The notes beneath the pieces are model-generated. The model saw only the letters and a program-made list of their open reading frames with translations. It was not told the DNA's origin and searched no databases. DNA of 64,000 nt from Celeribacter ethanolicus (GTDB taxonomy: Bacteria > Pseudomonadota > Alphaproteobacteria > Rhodobacterales > Rhodobacteraceae), in assembly GCF_001550095.1 (NCBI RefSeq), contig NZ_LRUC01000006.1, positions 186,001 to 250,000 of the forward strand, written 5' to 3'. How positions within the stretch are numbered: the stretch's first letter is position 1; each line of letters starts with the position of its first letter. The position numbers and the translations under genes were made by a program. Of this stretch, positions 54,262-62,461 are shown piece by piece.

Positions 54262-55904
54262 CCAAGACACCTCCTCCCGTCCTCGATCTGTGTAAACTGG
54301 AAATTTCCTTGCCCAAGGGCGCGGATCGCCGCTATGCCCTCGAAGGTCTCGATCTGACCATTAACGCGGGCGAGATCGTTTGTCTCGTTGGCGAAAGTGG
54401 CTCCGGCAAATCGCTTTGTGCAGGCGCCATCATGGGCCTTCTGCCGGAACCGCATGTGCGCGTCACCGGTGGTGCGATCCGGTTTATGGGCGAAGAGCTT
54501 CGCGGCAAATCGGACGCCGAGATGCGCAAACTGCGCGGCGCAGATATTTCGATGATCTTCCAGGAACCTATGACCGCGCTCAACCCGCAGAAAACCGTGG
54601 GCTGGCAGATCGACGAAGTGCTGCGTCTTCACACCAAAATGACCAAGGCGGAGCGCAAGGCCCGCGCGCTTGAGATGTTGGAGCGTGTCCACATTCCTGA
54701 GCCCGCGTCGGCCTATAACGCCTACCCGCATCAAATCTCCGGCGGCCAGCGTCAGCGGGTTATGATCGCCATGTCTTTGGTGCTTTCGCCGAAACTGATC
54801 ATCGCGGATGAACCGACCACGGCGCTCGACGTGACGACCCAGTTGCAAATCCTCAAACTCATTCGTGAGTTGCAGGAAGAAGAGGGCGCGGGGGTTCTCT
54901 TCATCACGCATGACTTTGGCGTGGTGGCGGAGATCGCCGACAAGGTGGCCGTGCTCTGTCGCGGCGAGTTGGTCGAGAGCGGCACGACGGACGCCGTGCT
55001 CAACCGCCCGCAACACCCCTATACCCGCGCGCTGATCGGGGCCGTTCCTGCGTTGACGCCGCCGCCGGTCACAGCCGCCTCTGATGCGCCTGTCGTGCTC
55101 AAGGGCACGGGGCTTAAAAAGACCTTTGCCGCGCGCGGCGGATTGCTGTCAGGCAAGCGCAAGGCGGTGACGGCGGTCAAGGATTTGACCTTTGAACTGC
55201 GTCAGGGTGAAACCCTTGGTGTGGTCGGCGAAAGTGGTTCTGGCAAGACCACCGTGTCGCGCATCGTCACACGTCTTTTGGAATGCGATCACGGCTCCGT
55301 CGAGTTGGACGGCACCGATCTTTTGGCCGCAACGCCGAAAGAATTGCGTGCCCTGCGTCAGCATATTCAGATGGTGTTTCAGGACCCGATGGCCTCGCTT
55401 AATCCGCGCAAACGCGTGGTCGATCTCATCGCGCAGGGGCCTATCGTGCATGGGGCCGATCCGAAAAAGGCCCGCGAGGATGCGAAGCGGCTTTTGGAGT
55501 TGGTCGAACTGTCCCCCGCCGCCGCGAACCGTTTCCCGCATGAGTTCTCCGGCGGTCAGCGCCAGCGCATCGGCATCGCCCGCGCGCTGGCGATGGAACC
55601 CAAGGTGATCGTTGCCGATGAACCCGTTTCCGCCCTCGATGTGTCGGTGCAGGCGCAGGTGCTCAAACTGCTCGCAGACCTGCGCGACCGGCTCAAGCTG
55701 TCCTTGCTCTTCGTCACCCATGACCTGCGCGTCGCGGCTCAGCTTTGTGACCGGATCATCGTCATGCAAAAGGGCGAAATCGTCGAACATGGGCTCACCG
55801 CCGAGGTCTTCGCCAACCCGCAGCACCCCTATACGCAAAACCTGCTCTCTTCCATTCCGGGCCGCGACTGGACACCCCCGTCGCTGCGCACGGATGCCGC
55901 CTGA
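54258..55904 (+). CDS. Fused oligopeptide-type ABC ATPase (DppD-DppF)
   Basis: A 548-residue protein joining two ATPases that are often separate. The first has GESGSGKSL (45-53), [15 protein letters not shown] and [12 protein letters not shown]. The second has GESGSGKTT (from about 324), [15 protein letters not shown] and [12 protein letters not shown]. Each half ends with the HPYT(R/Q)xL motif typical of Opp/Dpp ATPases. One gene therefore supplies both nucleotide-binding sides. Confidence 0.94.
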   Translation: MTKTPPPVLDLCKLEISLPKGADRRYALEGLDLTINAGEIVCLVGESGSGKSLCAGAIMGLLPEPHVRVTGGAIRFMGEELRGKSDAEMRKLRGADISMIFQEPMTALNPQKTVGWQIDEVLRLHTKMTKAERKARALEMLERVHIPEPASAYNAYPHQISGGQRQRVMIAMSLVLSPKLIIADEPTTALDVTTQLQILKLIRELQEEEGAGVLFITHDFGVVAEIADKVAVLCRGELVESGTTDAVLNRPQHPYTRALIGAVPALTPPPVTAASDAPVVLKGTGLKKTFAARGGLLSGKRKAVTAVKDLTFELRQGETLGVVGESGSGKTTVSRIVTRLLECDHGSVELDGTDLLAATPKELRALRQHIQMVFQDPMASLNPRKRVVDLIAQGPIVHGADPKKAREDAKRLLELVELSPAAANRFPHEFSGGQRQRIGIARALAMEPKVIVADEPVSALDVSVQAQVLKLLADLRDRLKLSLLFVTHDLRVAAQLCDRIIVMQKGEIVEHGLTAEVFANPQHPYTQNLLSSIPGRDWTPPSLRTDAA

Positions 55905-55910
55905 GGATTT

Positions 55911-57539
55911 ATGATGTCACTGGAATTTAAAGATATCCGCAGCGCTCTGATCGGCGAGGGGGCGGCGATGTCCGGCCCCTTTGGGCCACGTGCCCTGATC
56001 TATGCGGATTATGTTGCCTCCGGCCGTGCGCTTGGCTTTATCGAAGACGCGATCCGCACCCATGTTCTGCCTTACTATGGCAACACCCACACCGAGACCT
56101 CCTTTGTCGGGCGCCGCACCACGCAACTGCGCGAAATGGCGCGCGAGGCGGTGCGCACGGCGGTCGATGCGGACGAGAACCACGCGGTGATCTTCACCGG
56201 CTCTGGTGCGACCGGCGCGGTCGACAAGCTGGTGCGGGCCTTCGCGATGAAAGGTCTCTCTGAGGGGGTCGTTTTTGTCGGTCCCTATGAGCATCACTCC
56301 AACGATCTGCCCTGGCGTGAAAGCGGCGCGGAATTGGTGCGCATTCCTTTGAACGCGGCGGGCACGATCTGTCTTGAAGCGCTGGAGCAGGCCCTGAAAG
56401 CCCATGCCGACGCGCCGCTCAAGATCGGCGCGTTTTCCGCCGCCTCGAACGTCACCGGCGTGCGCACCGATCTGCGTTCTATTGCCAAGCTGCTCCATGC
56501 GCATGAGGCTTTCTGTATCGCCGATTTCGCCGCCGCCGCACCCTATATGCCGGTGGAACTTTCGGCAACCTCTGAGGGCGCAGGTGACCGGATCGACGCG
56601 GCTGTGATCTCGCCGCATAAATTCCCGGGCGGTCCGGGGGCTTCCGGTGTGCTGATCGCGGACCGCAGCCTGTTCGACACCGCGCGTCCGACGCTGACGG
56701 GCGGTGGCACGGTGAGCTATGTCACCTCCGAAGGCCACAGCTACATAACCGATCCCGAGCACCGCGAAGAGGGTGGTACGCCCGCCATCGTCGACAACAT
56801 CCGCGCCGGCATGGTGATGCAGCTCAAACGCGATATGGATGAGGCCCGCGTCGAAGCGCGCGAAACCGTCCTGACCCGTCGGATGGAAGACGCGCTGCGC
56901 GCCATTCCGGGGATGGAGCTTTTGGGGCCATCGAATGTGCCGCGTCTGGGGATTTTCTCCTTCAACCTGCGGGTCAAAGGCAAGCTCTTGCATCACAACT
57001 ATGTGGTGGCGCTGCTCAACGATCTCTTCGGCATTCAGGCCCGTGGCGGTTGTTCTTGTGCCGGGCCTTACGGGCACGCTCTGCTCGACATTGACCTGAC
57101 CACAAGCGCCCGTCACGAGGCCGCCGTGCAGCACGGTCATTCGATCTTCCGTCCCGGCTGGGCACGGTTTGGGGTGAACTGGTTCTTTGAGGACGAGGAT
57201 GTGGACAAGATCGCCGCGGCGATCCGCTTTGTCGCCGATCACGGTCTCGATATGCTGGCCTATTACCGATTGGACGCCGTCGAGGGCATTTGGCGCGCGA
57301 CGCCCGCGTTCGAAGACACTTGCCCCTCTGTGCTCTCCGCATTGTGGGAGGGACAGGCCGCCAGCACCGATACCGTACCTGATTTCACCACCTGTCTCGC
57401 GCAGGCTGAGGCGCTGGCCGAAACCGCCAAAACCCTGACGTGTTGCAAAGGGCCGGATCTCTCCGCCGAAGAAGAGGCGCTGCGCTGGTTCTGGCTGCCG
57501 CAGGAAGTCACCGGTTTGATCCCGGAAGGAGACGCATGA
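55911..57539 (+). CDS. Class V aminotransferase / cysteine desulfurase-like PLP enzyme
   Basis: A 542-residue PLP enzyme. It begins its fold with IYADYVASGRALG, shows TGSGATGAVDKL, H128/H129, D205 in FCIADFAAAAP, the PLP lysine K237 in SPHKFPGGPG, and a cysteine pair in RGGCSCAGP (C381, C383) at the place of the desulfurase catalytic loop. Normal desulfurases have about 400 residues; here about 90 extra C-terminal residues hold a CC pair (TLTCCKGPD). It follows the transporter by six bases and overlaps the FAD gene, so a role on the imported compound is inferred. Desulfurase, lyase or transaminase chemistry are all possible. Confidence 0.8.
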   Translation: MMSLEFKDIRSALIGEGAAMSGPFGPRALIYADYVASGRALGFIEDAIRTHVLPYYGNTHTETSFVGRRTTQLREMAREAVRTAVDADENHAVIFTGSGATGAVDKLVRAFAMKGLSEGVVFVGPYEHHSNDLPWRESGAELVRIPLNAAGTICLEALEQALKAHADAPLKIGAFSAASNVTGVRTDLRSIAKLLHAHEAFCIADFAAAAPYMPVELSATSEGAGDRIDAAVISPHKFPGGPGASGVLIADRSLFDTARPTLTGGGTVSYVTSEGHSYITDPEHREEGGTPAIVDNIRAGMVMQLKRDMDEARVEARETVLTRRMEDALRAIPGMELLGPSNVPRLGIFSFNLRVKGKLLHHNYVVALLNDLFGIQARGGCSCAGPYGHALLDIDLTTSARHEAAVQHGHSIFRPGWARFGVNWFFEDEDVDKIAAAIRFVADHGLDMLAYYRLDAVEGIWRATPAFEDTCPSVLSALWEGQAASTDTVPDFTTCLAQAEALAETAKTLTCCKGPDLSAEEEALRWFWLPQEVTGLIPEGDA

Positions 57540-58837
57540 TGTCTGTCGAGTTTCCCAAATCCCTCTGGGCCGCCACAGCGCCAGACCGTCCGCTGTCCGC
57601 GCCACTTGCAGGCGTCGAGGAAACCGATGTCGCCGTGATCGGCGCGGGGTTCACAGGCCTGTCTGCCGCCATCGAGGCCCGCAAACGCGGCCATGCGGTC
57701 ACCGTCGTCGAAGGCAAAGCCGCAGGTTGGGGCGCGTCGGGCCGCAACAACGGGCAAGTCATTCCGATCCTGACCACCGCTGAACCCGATGTCTGGGTCT
57801 CGCGCTATGGCGAGGCGGGCAAACGCATGGTGCGGCTGATCGGCAACTCGGGCGATGTGCTGTTCGATCTGGTGCGCGAATTCGACATGCAGGCGGAGGC
57901 GGAACAGAACGGCTGGTTCCAACCTGCGCATAGCCCCGGACGTGTGAAATTGTCACAAAAACGGGTCGAGGCGTGGCAGCGCTATGGCTTTCCGGCGGAG
58001 TTGAAAGACGCGCAACAATGCGCCGACATTCTCGGCACGGACTTCTGGTACGGCGGCATGTTCAACCCGACGGGCGGCCATATCAACCCGCTGGCCCTCG
58101 CGCGCGAAATGGCACGGGTGGCGGAACATCTGGGCGCGGTGATCCATGAGGACAGCCCCGTGGTGTCTTATGAGCGGATCGGCTCAGAATGGGTGATCAA
58201 GACCGCGCAGGGCACGCTCAAGGCTCGGGCACTGATCCTTGCCACCAACGCCTATACCGGCGAGCTGGCCCCGCGTCTGGCGCCCCGGATTGCGCGCTCT
58301 GTCGTGCCGGTTCTGAGTTGGCAAATGGCGACAGAGCCGGTGGGCGACAATCTGCGTCAGAAAATCCTGCCGGGCCGACAGGCGGTTTCCGATACCCGAG
58401 GGGATTTGCGGTTTTTCCGTTATGACGCGCGCAATCGGTTGATCACCGGGGGCGCCGTGATGGGGTCCTTTGACGTTGCCAACCGTGTGCGCAAGAAAGC
58501 CGCGAAAAGTCTCGCCGAGGCTTTCCCCGAGTTGGGCGTGCCAGAAATGACCCATGTCTGGTCGGGCTATATCGGCATGAACTGGGACCGCTTCCCGCGT
58601 GTTCACAAACTCGGCCCCGATGGCTGGGCCTGGGTCGGATGTAACGGGCGCGGCGTCGCGCTTGGCACCTCTTTGGGCCGGGAACTGGCCCGCGCGGCCA
58701 CAGGTCAGCCCGAAGACGAACTGGCCCTGCCGGTGACCGAGCCGCATCCTTTTCCGGTGCATGGCTTTGTGCGCCGCTTTGCCCCCACCTATCTGGCTTG
58801 GCTCAAGCGTCAGGACCACAAGGAAGTGAACCTATGA
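57536..58837 (+). CDS. FAD-dependent amino-acid oxidoreductase (DadA/DAO family)
   Basis: A 433-residue flavoprotein with the dinucleotide motif VIGAGFTGLSAAIEA (GxGxxG at 36-41), WGASGRNNGQVIP after the first Rossmann segment and ATNAYTGELAP later, as in GlyOx/DadA-like oxidases. It probably oxidises an amine or D-/imino-acid carbon. It overlaps the genes on both sides by four bases. A start at 57536 or 57539 fits GGAAGGAG. Confidence 0.88.
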   Translation: MMSVEFPKSLWAATAPDRPLSAPLAGVEETDVAVIGAGFTGLSAAIEARKRGHAVTVVEGKAAGWGASGRNNGQVIPILTTAEPDVWVSRYGEAGKRMVRLIGNSGDVLFDLVREFDMQAEAEQNGWFQPAHSPGRVKLSQKRVEAWQRYGFPAELKDAQQCADILGTDFWYGGMFNPTGGHINPLALAREMARVAEHLGAVIHEDSPVVSYERIGSEWVIKTAQGTLKARALILATNAYTGELAPRLAPRIARSVVPVLSWQMATEPVGDNLRQKILPGRQAVSDTRGDLRFFRYDARNRLITGGAVMGSFDVANRVRKKAAKSLAEAFPELGVPEMTHVWSGYIGMNWDRFPRVHKLGPDGWAWVGCNGRGVALGTSLGRELARAATGQPEDELALPVTEPHPFPVHGFVRRFAPTYLAWLKRQDHKEVNL

Positions 58838-59328
58838 CTGAAGAAAAAAAGATGGACCTGAACGATGTTCCGATCCTGCTGCGCCGCCGGATTGAGGCGA
58901 TGATCCTCAAACATGTGCTCGACGTGATCACCGAGCGGTCTGGCCGCGAAGAGGCCGAGGCCGTGATCGGGGCTGCCTGTTCCAAATCCGCAATCGAACA
59001 AGGCCAGATGCTGGCCGAAGAGCTGGGCCATGCGCCAGACCTGACGGATTTCGCCGCGATCCAGCCGAACTGGACCCGCGAGGATGCACTCAGGATCGAG
59101 ACCATCGAGATGTCCGAGGACAAGATGGATTTTAACGTGGTGAAATGCCGATACGCGGAGATGTATCAGGAGATGGGGCTGGGCGACATCGGCCATCTGT
59201 TGTCCTGCAACCGCGATGGAGATTTCTGCATCGGCTACAACCCGGAGATCGAAATGACCCGGTCTCAGACGATCATGAAAGGCGCAAGCCACTGCGATTT
59301 CCGCTACAGAATGAAGAAGGAGGCCTGA
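58834..59328 (+). CDS. L-2-amino-thiazoline-4-carboxylate hydrolase family protein
   Basis: A 164-residue protein of the ATC hydrolase family. The C-terminal block (LSCNRDGDFCIGYNPEIEMTRS, then KGASHCDFRYR) is the part recognised. Known members open the thiazoline ring of ATC to N-carbamoyl-L-cysteine in Pseudomonas. Cysteine C139 in DGDFC and the C-terminal SHCDF cysteine are conserved-looking. It overlaps the FAD oxidase gene and is followed after one base by an M20 amidohydrolase, the pair of activities of the Pseudomonas pathway. Confidence 0.82.
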   Translation: MTEEKKMDLNDVPILLRRRIEAMILKHVLDVITERSGREEAEAVIGAACSKSAIEQGQMLAEELGHAPDLTDFAAIQPNWTREDALRIETIEMSEDKMDFNVVKCRYAEMYQEMGLGDIGHLLSCNRDGDFCIGYNPEIEMTRSQTIMKGASHCDFRYRMKKEA

Positions 59329-59329
59329 G

Positions 59330-60499
59330 ATGGCTGTCGAAAATTGGGTCGCCAAACAGGTCGCCGATCTGACGGAGTTCCGCCGCGATTTGCATATGAA
59401 CCCCGAGCTTTTGTATGACGTGGAGCGCACGGCGCAGAAGGTGGCCGAGGCGCTCCGTGCCGCGGGCGTTGATGAGGTCCATGAGGGCATCGGCAAGACC
59501 GGCGTGGTCGGGGTGATCCGGGGACAAAGCAATGTGTCCGGGCGCAGCATCGGTCTGCGCGCCGATATGGATGCTCTTCCTATCATTGAGGAAACCGGCA
59601 AGCCCTACGCCTCGCAAATTCCTGGCAAGATGCACGCCTGTGGGCATGACGGTCACACGACGATGCTTTTGGGCGCGGCGCGGCATCTGGCGGAAAGCCG
59701 GGCCTTTGACGGGACTGTGGTGGTGATCTTCCAACCTGCCGAAGAGGGCGGCGCGGGCGCGCGGGCGATGATCGAAGACGGGCTGTTCACCCGCTGGCCC
59801 TGTAACGAGGTCTACGGCATGCACAACCGCCCGAACCTGCCTGTTGGGCAGTTCACCATCAATTCGGGTCCGATCATGGGCTCTGTCGATGAGGTGAAAA
59901 TTACCATCACCGGACGTGGCGGTCATGCGGCCCGGCCCGAACAGACCATCGACCCGCTGCCCATCGCGGGCGCGCTGTTGCAGGCGGTTCAGACGCTGAC
60001 GTCGCGCAATATGGACCCGATCGACAGCGCGGTGATTTCGCTCTGCACCATTCAGGCCGGAAATGCCTTCAACGTCATCCCGCAGGACGTGACCATGACC
60101 GGCACGGTGCGCACATTGCGCGAAGAGGTGCGTGACATGATCGAGGAACGCTTGACCGTCATGGTCGAGCACATCGCGGTGGCTTACGGCGCGGTGGGCA
60201 AGACCGAGTACACGCGCCACTATCCGGTGACCGTGAACCACGCGCGCGAAACCGAGTTGGCGGCGAAAGTGGCGCAGGAGGTGGCGGGCGTCGAGAATGT
60301 CCATCTCGATATGCCGCAGACGCTGGGCGGGGAGGATTTCTCCTTCATGCTCAACGAGGTGCCCGGTGCGATGATCAATGTCGGCAACGGCCCGTCGGCG
60401 GCGCTGCATCACCCGAAATACGATTTTAACGACGATGTGATCGCCTGGGGGAGTTCCTATTGGACGACCTTGGTGCGCCAACGTCTTCCGCTCGGTTGA
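59330..60499 (+). CDS. M20-family amidohydrolase (aminoacylase/carbamoylase-like)
   Basis: A 389-residue metallohydrolase. Metal-site features are D79 in GLRADMDALP, C104 and H106 in HACGHDGH, E138/E139 in PAEEGG and H165 in YGMHNRP, and a C-terminal GGEDFSFM. The family hydrolyses N-acyl, N-carbamoyl or hippurate-type amides. Placed one base after the ATC hydrolase homologue behind GAAGGAGG, it probably removes the carbamoyl or acyl group after ring opening. It is the last gene of the operon. Confidence 0.9.
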   Translation: MAVENWVAKQVADLTEFRRDLHMNPELLYDVERTAQKVAEALRAAGVDEVHEGIGKTGVVGVIRGQSNVSGRSIGLRADMDALPIIEETGKPYASQIPGKMHACGHDGHTTMLLGAARHLAESRAFDGTVVVIFQPAEEGGAGARAMIEDGLFTRWPCNEVYGMHNRPNLPVGQFTINSGPIMGSVDEVKITITGRGGHAARPEQTIDPLPIAGALLQAVQTLTSRNMDPIDSAVISLCTIQAGNAFNVIPQDVTMTGTVRTLREEVRDMIEERLTVMVEHIAVAYGAVGKTEYTRHYPVTVNHARETELAAKVAQEVAGVENVHLDMPQTLGGEDFSFMLNEVPGAMINVGNGPSAALHHPKYDFNDDVIAWGSSYWTTLVRQRLPLG

Positions 60500-60521
60500 G
60501 AGCATATCCACAAGAGCCAAG

Positions 60522-60554
60522 ACGCGCCGGGCCAGACAGGGCGGCGCGTTTTCT
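60522..60554 (+). terminator. Terminator after the M20 gene
   Basis: ACGCGCC (60522-60528) and GGCGCGT (60543-60549) pair across a 14-base loop and are followed by TTTTC. It ends the long rightward operon. Confidence 0.7.
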
Positions 60555-60625
60555 ATTGGATAAACACAATTCGATCTGGTTTCGCCACGTAGCGATAGAC
60601 TGCGTTTTAGAGATGTTAGGGGATA

Positions 60626-60676
60626 TGGTAGCGGAGGAGGGACTTGAACCCCCGACACGCGGATTATGATTCCGCC
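60626..60676 (-). other. 3' fragment of a CAU-anticodon tRNA (integration site)
   Basis: On the minus strand this holds an anticodon stem-loop with anticodon CAU (GCGGA-ATCATAA-TCCGC), a T-arm with TTCAAGT, the acceptor 3' strand CTCCGCT, a discriminator A and CCA. No D-arm and no matching acceptor 5' strand (AGCGGAG) exist to the right; unrelated sequence and an integrase gene begin there. It is therefore a duplicated tRNA-Met-like 3' end, the usual attachment core left by a tyrosine integrase. Confidence 0.8.
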
Positions 60677-60927
60677 GTAGGGCTTTTGACTTGTAAGCAG
60701 TCCTGCGCCGGGATTGAGCTGATTGAGACAAATTGAGACGTTCAAGGTGCTGATAAAAAATGTAATTTTTGCGCTTTGGCGTGCTTTCGTGGCAACAGAA
60801 GTTGTCTCAAAGAGTGTCAGGCGTTCTTAGGAAATCTAACGACATTTGCAGTCCCGCGCAGTCCCATTCTGGATTCTGCCAAGTCGCCAAAATCGTTCTT
60901 GCACCAACCAAAATGCAAGGAACGAAC
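60677..60927. other. Region between the att site and the integrase gene
   Basis: About 250 bases with no gene. It contains TTGAGAC at 60723-60729 and 60733-60739 and its inverse GTCTCAA at 60804-60810; TTGAGACAA (60723-60731) mirrors TTGTCTCAA (60802-60810). These look like arm-type sites for an integrase or excisionase. Confidence 0.5.
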
Positions 60928-62283
60928 ATGAAGAAAGAGATCACTGATCGCACTGCACGAAACGCCGAAATTCGAGCAAAGCGATATCACATCAAAGATA
61001 CGAAGGTTGAGGGCTTTACACTCCGAGTAATGCCCAGTGGAACAAAAACCATGGCTGCGATGGTTCGGAATCATCAAGGCAAGATGATAACGAAGACCAT
61101 CGGTCGATACCCAGAGATGAGTATTAAAGAAGGTCGGGAGCGGTGTCGGAAAATTGCATATGGCCTGAAATACGGCGGTGATGATTTCAAAATGCCGGTG
61201 GGTGTCGAGAAAGGTGATATTACCGAGCTCAAACAGCTCTTGGACGAAGTTCAGCCAATCTTCGCGGTAAGCAAAAAGGGTTGGCGGCCGCGTGGCGGAC
61301 CGAATTCAAAGCCGAATATGCGCAGCACAATTGAGCGCGTGTTTGCAAGTCTGCTGGACAAACCCGTTTCAGAAATTTCCGAAACTGATCTCGCAGCATG
61401 TGCAAACACCTATAAAGCGATGCGTCCGCTGACCGGAAAGACCAGTGCTAATGGTCAGGTGTCGCGGGCGATCGCCTATCTCAACCCAGTGTTTGATTGG
61501 GCCGCTGGGCGAGGACAATTTGCGGCCATTGGTGCTGGTCGGCTCCAAAAAATCGACGCTCCTAATGTTCATCTTGTGCATGATCCATCTCATGACGACC
61601 CGAGCATCAAAGGTATTCGTGAGCGTGTTCTGTCAGAGATGGAGCTGTCTAAGGTCCTTCCTTTGCTAACATATCCCGCACATACGCGATTGCGTCGAAG
61701 GAATCTCCTGCCGGAAAAGGATTTCGGTCCGATTGCAATGAAGTTCATCTTCCTGACTCTTGCGCGTGTCAGCGAAGTGTCGAACGCGCGGTGGTGCGAT
61801 GTTGATTTTAGGAGCGGTGTTTGGACACGAATGGTCAAGGCAAAGGGTGGTGCTTCGAGGCGGGATGATTTGCCGTTGTCGCGGGCGGCATTGGAGCTGT
61901 TGAAGTCATTGCCGGGCTACACATGTTCGGACCGGGAAAGCTACATTTTCCCAAACCGCAACGGCGGGAAATTGTCAAACTGGGCAAGAACGAGTGAGGC
62001 AATTTTCCAAGCCAGCGGGACCAGAAGCTGGACGCGCCACGATGTGCGTCGGACCGGATCTACCCTGCTTTTAGAGCTGGAAACTCCGATTGAGACCATT
62101 GATGCAATCTTAGCGCATTCGGACCCTCTGGCAAAAACTAAGGCAAGTGGCTCAGCGAAACATTATTTGTCGGCAGTTCGGGTTTTGAAAAGCTCTGAGG
62201 ACAAACGGGTCGTGGCGTTAACCTTATTGGCCGAAGCATACGACTACATCGTATCGGGCACTGAACAAAGAAAGTTTGCATAG
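60928..62283 (+). CDS. Tyrosine-type site-specific integrase
   Basis: A 451-residue integrase. The N-terminal arm-binding region (YHIKDTKVEGFTLRVMPSGT) is of the P4/DUF4102 type. The catalytic domain shows R280 (LARVSEVSNARW), H371-x-x-R374 in RHDVRR, H397 in LAHSDP and the nucleophile Y413 in KHYLS. The ATG at 60928 follows AAGGAACGAAC; an in-frame ATG 159 bases upstream lacks such a site. It lies beside a truncated tRNA, so it integrated this element. Base composition is visibly less GC-rich than the genes to the left. Confidence 0.95.
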   Translation: MKKEITDRTARNAEIRAKRYHIKDTKVEGFTLRVMPSGTKTMAAMVRNHQGKMITKTIGRYPEMSIKEGRERCRKIAYGLKYGGDDFKMPVGVEKGDITELKQLLDEVQPIFAVSKKGWRPRGGPNSKPNMRSTIERVFASLLDKPVSEISETDLAACANTYKAMRPLTGKTSANGQVSRAIAYLNPVFDWAAGRGQFAAIGAGRLQKIDAPNVHLVHDPSHDDPSIKGIRERVLSEMELSKVLPLLTYPAHTRLRRRNLLPEKDFGPIAMKFIFLTLARVSEVSNARWCDVDFRSGVWTRMVKAKGGASRRDDLPLSRAALELLKSLPGYTCSDRESYIFPNRNGGKLSNWARTSEAIFQASGTRSWTRHDVRRTGSTLLLELETPIETIDAILAHSDPLAKTKASGSAKHYLSAVRVLKSSEDKRVVALTLLAEAYDYIVSGTEQRKFA

Positions 62284-62288
62284 GAAAG

Positions 62289-62340
62289 CCGGACGGACGG
62301 ACGCCCCCCTTCTTAGGGGGGCGTCCGTCCGTCCGGTTCC
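62289..62340. terminator. Perfect 21-bp terminator hairpin after the integrase
   Basis: Bases 62289-62309 pair without mismatch with 62316-62336 around a 6-base TTCTTA-type loop. The stem holds a GGAC tandem repeat and a run of six C/G. Only a short TTCC follows, but the stem strength should stop or stall transcription from both sides. Confidence 0.8.
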
Positions 62341-62461
62341 TCCTTATGAAAAAATCGCAAGAATGATTTTTGCATTTCAGCATGCGGCACAAAGTTATTC
62401 GTGGGCGCCAATTGCTCCCGGCGAACAACCAAAATTTTAACCAATCAAATGAGGAAAATTA

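Noticed and set aside
60626-60700. An intact tRNA gene at the island edge
   Set aside because: The anticodon arm, T-arm and 3' acceptor are present, but no D-arm or complementary 5' acceptor strand follows, so it is only a fragment.
62289-62336. A GGAC microsatellite
   Set aside because: The repeat is short and forms one arm of a perfect hairpin, which explains it better.
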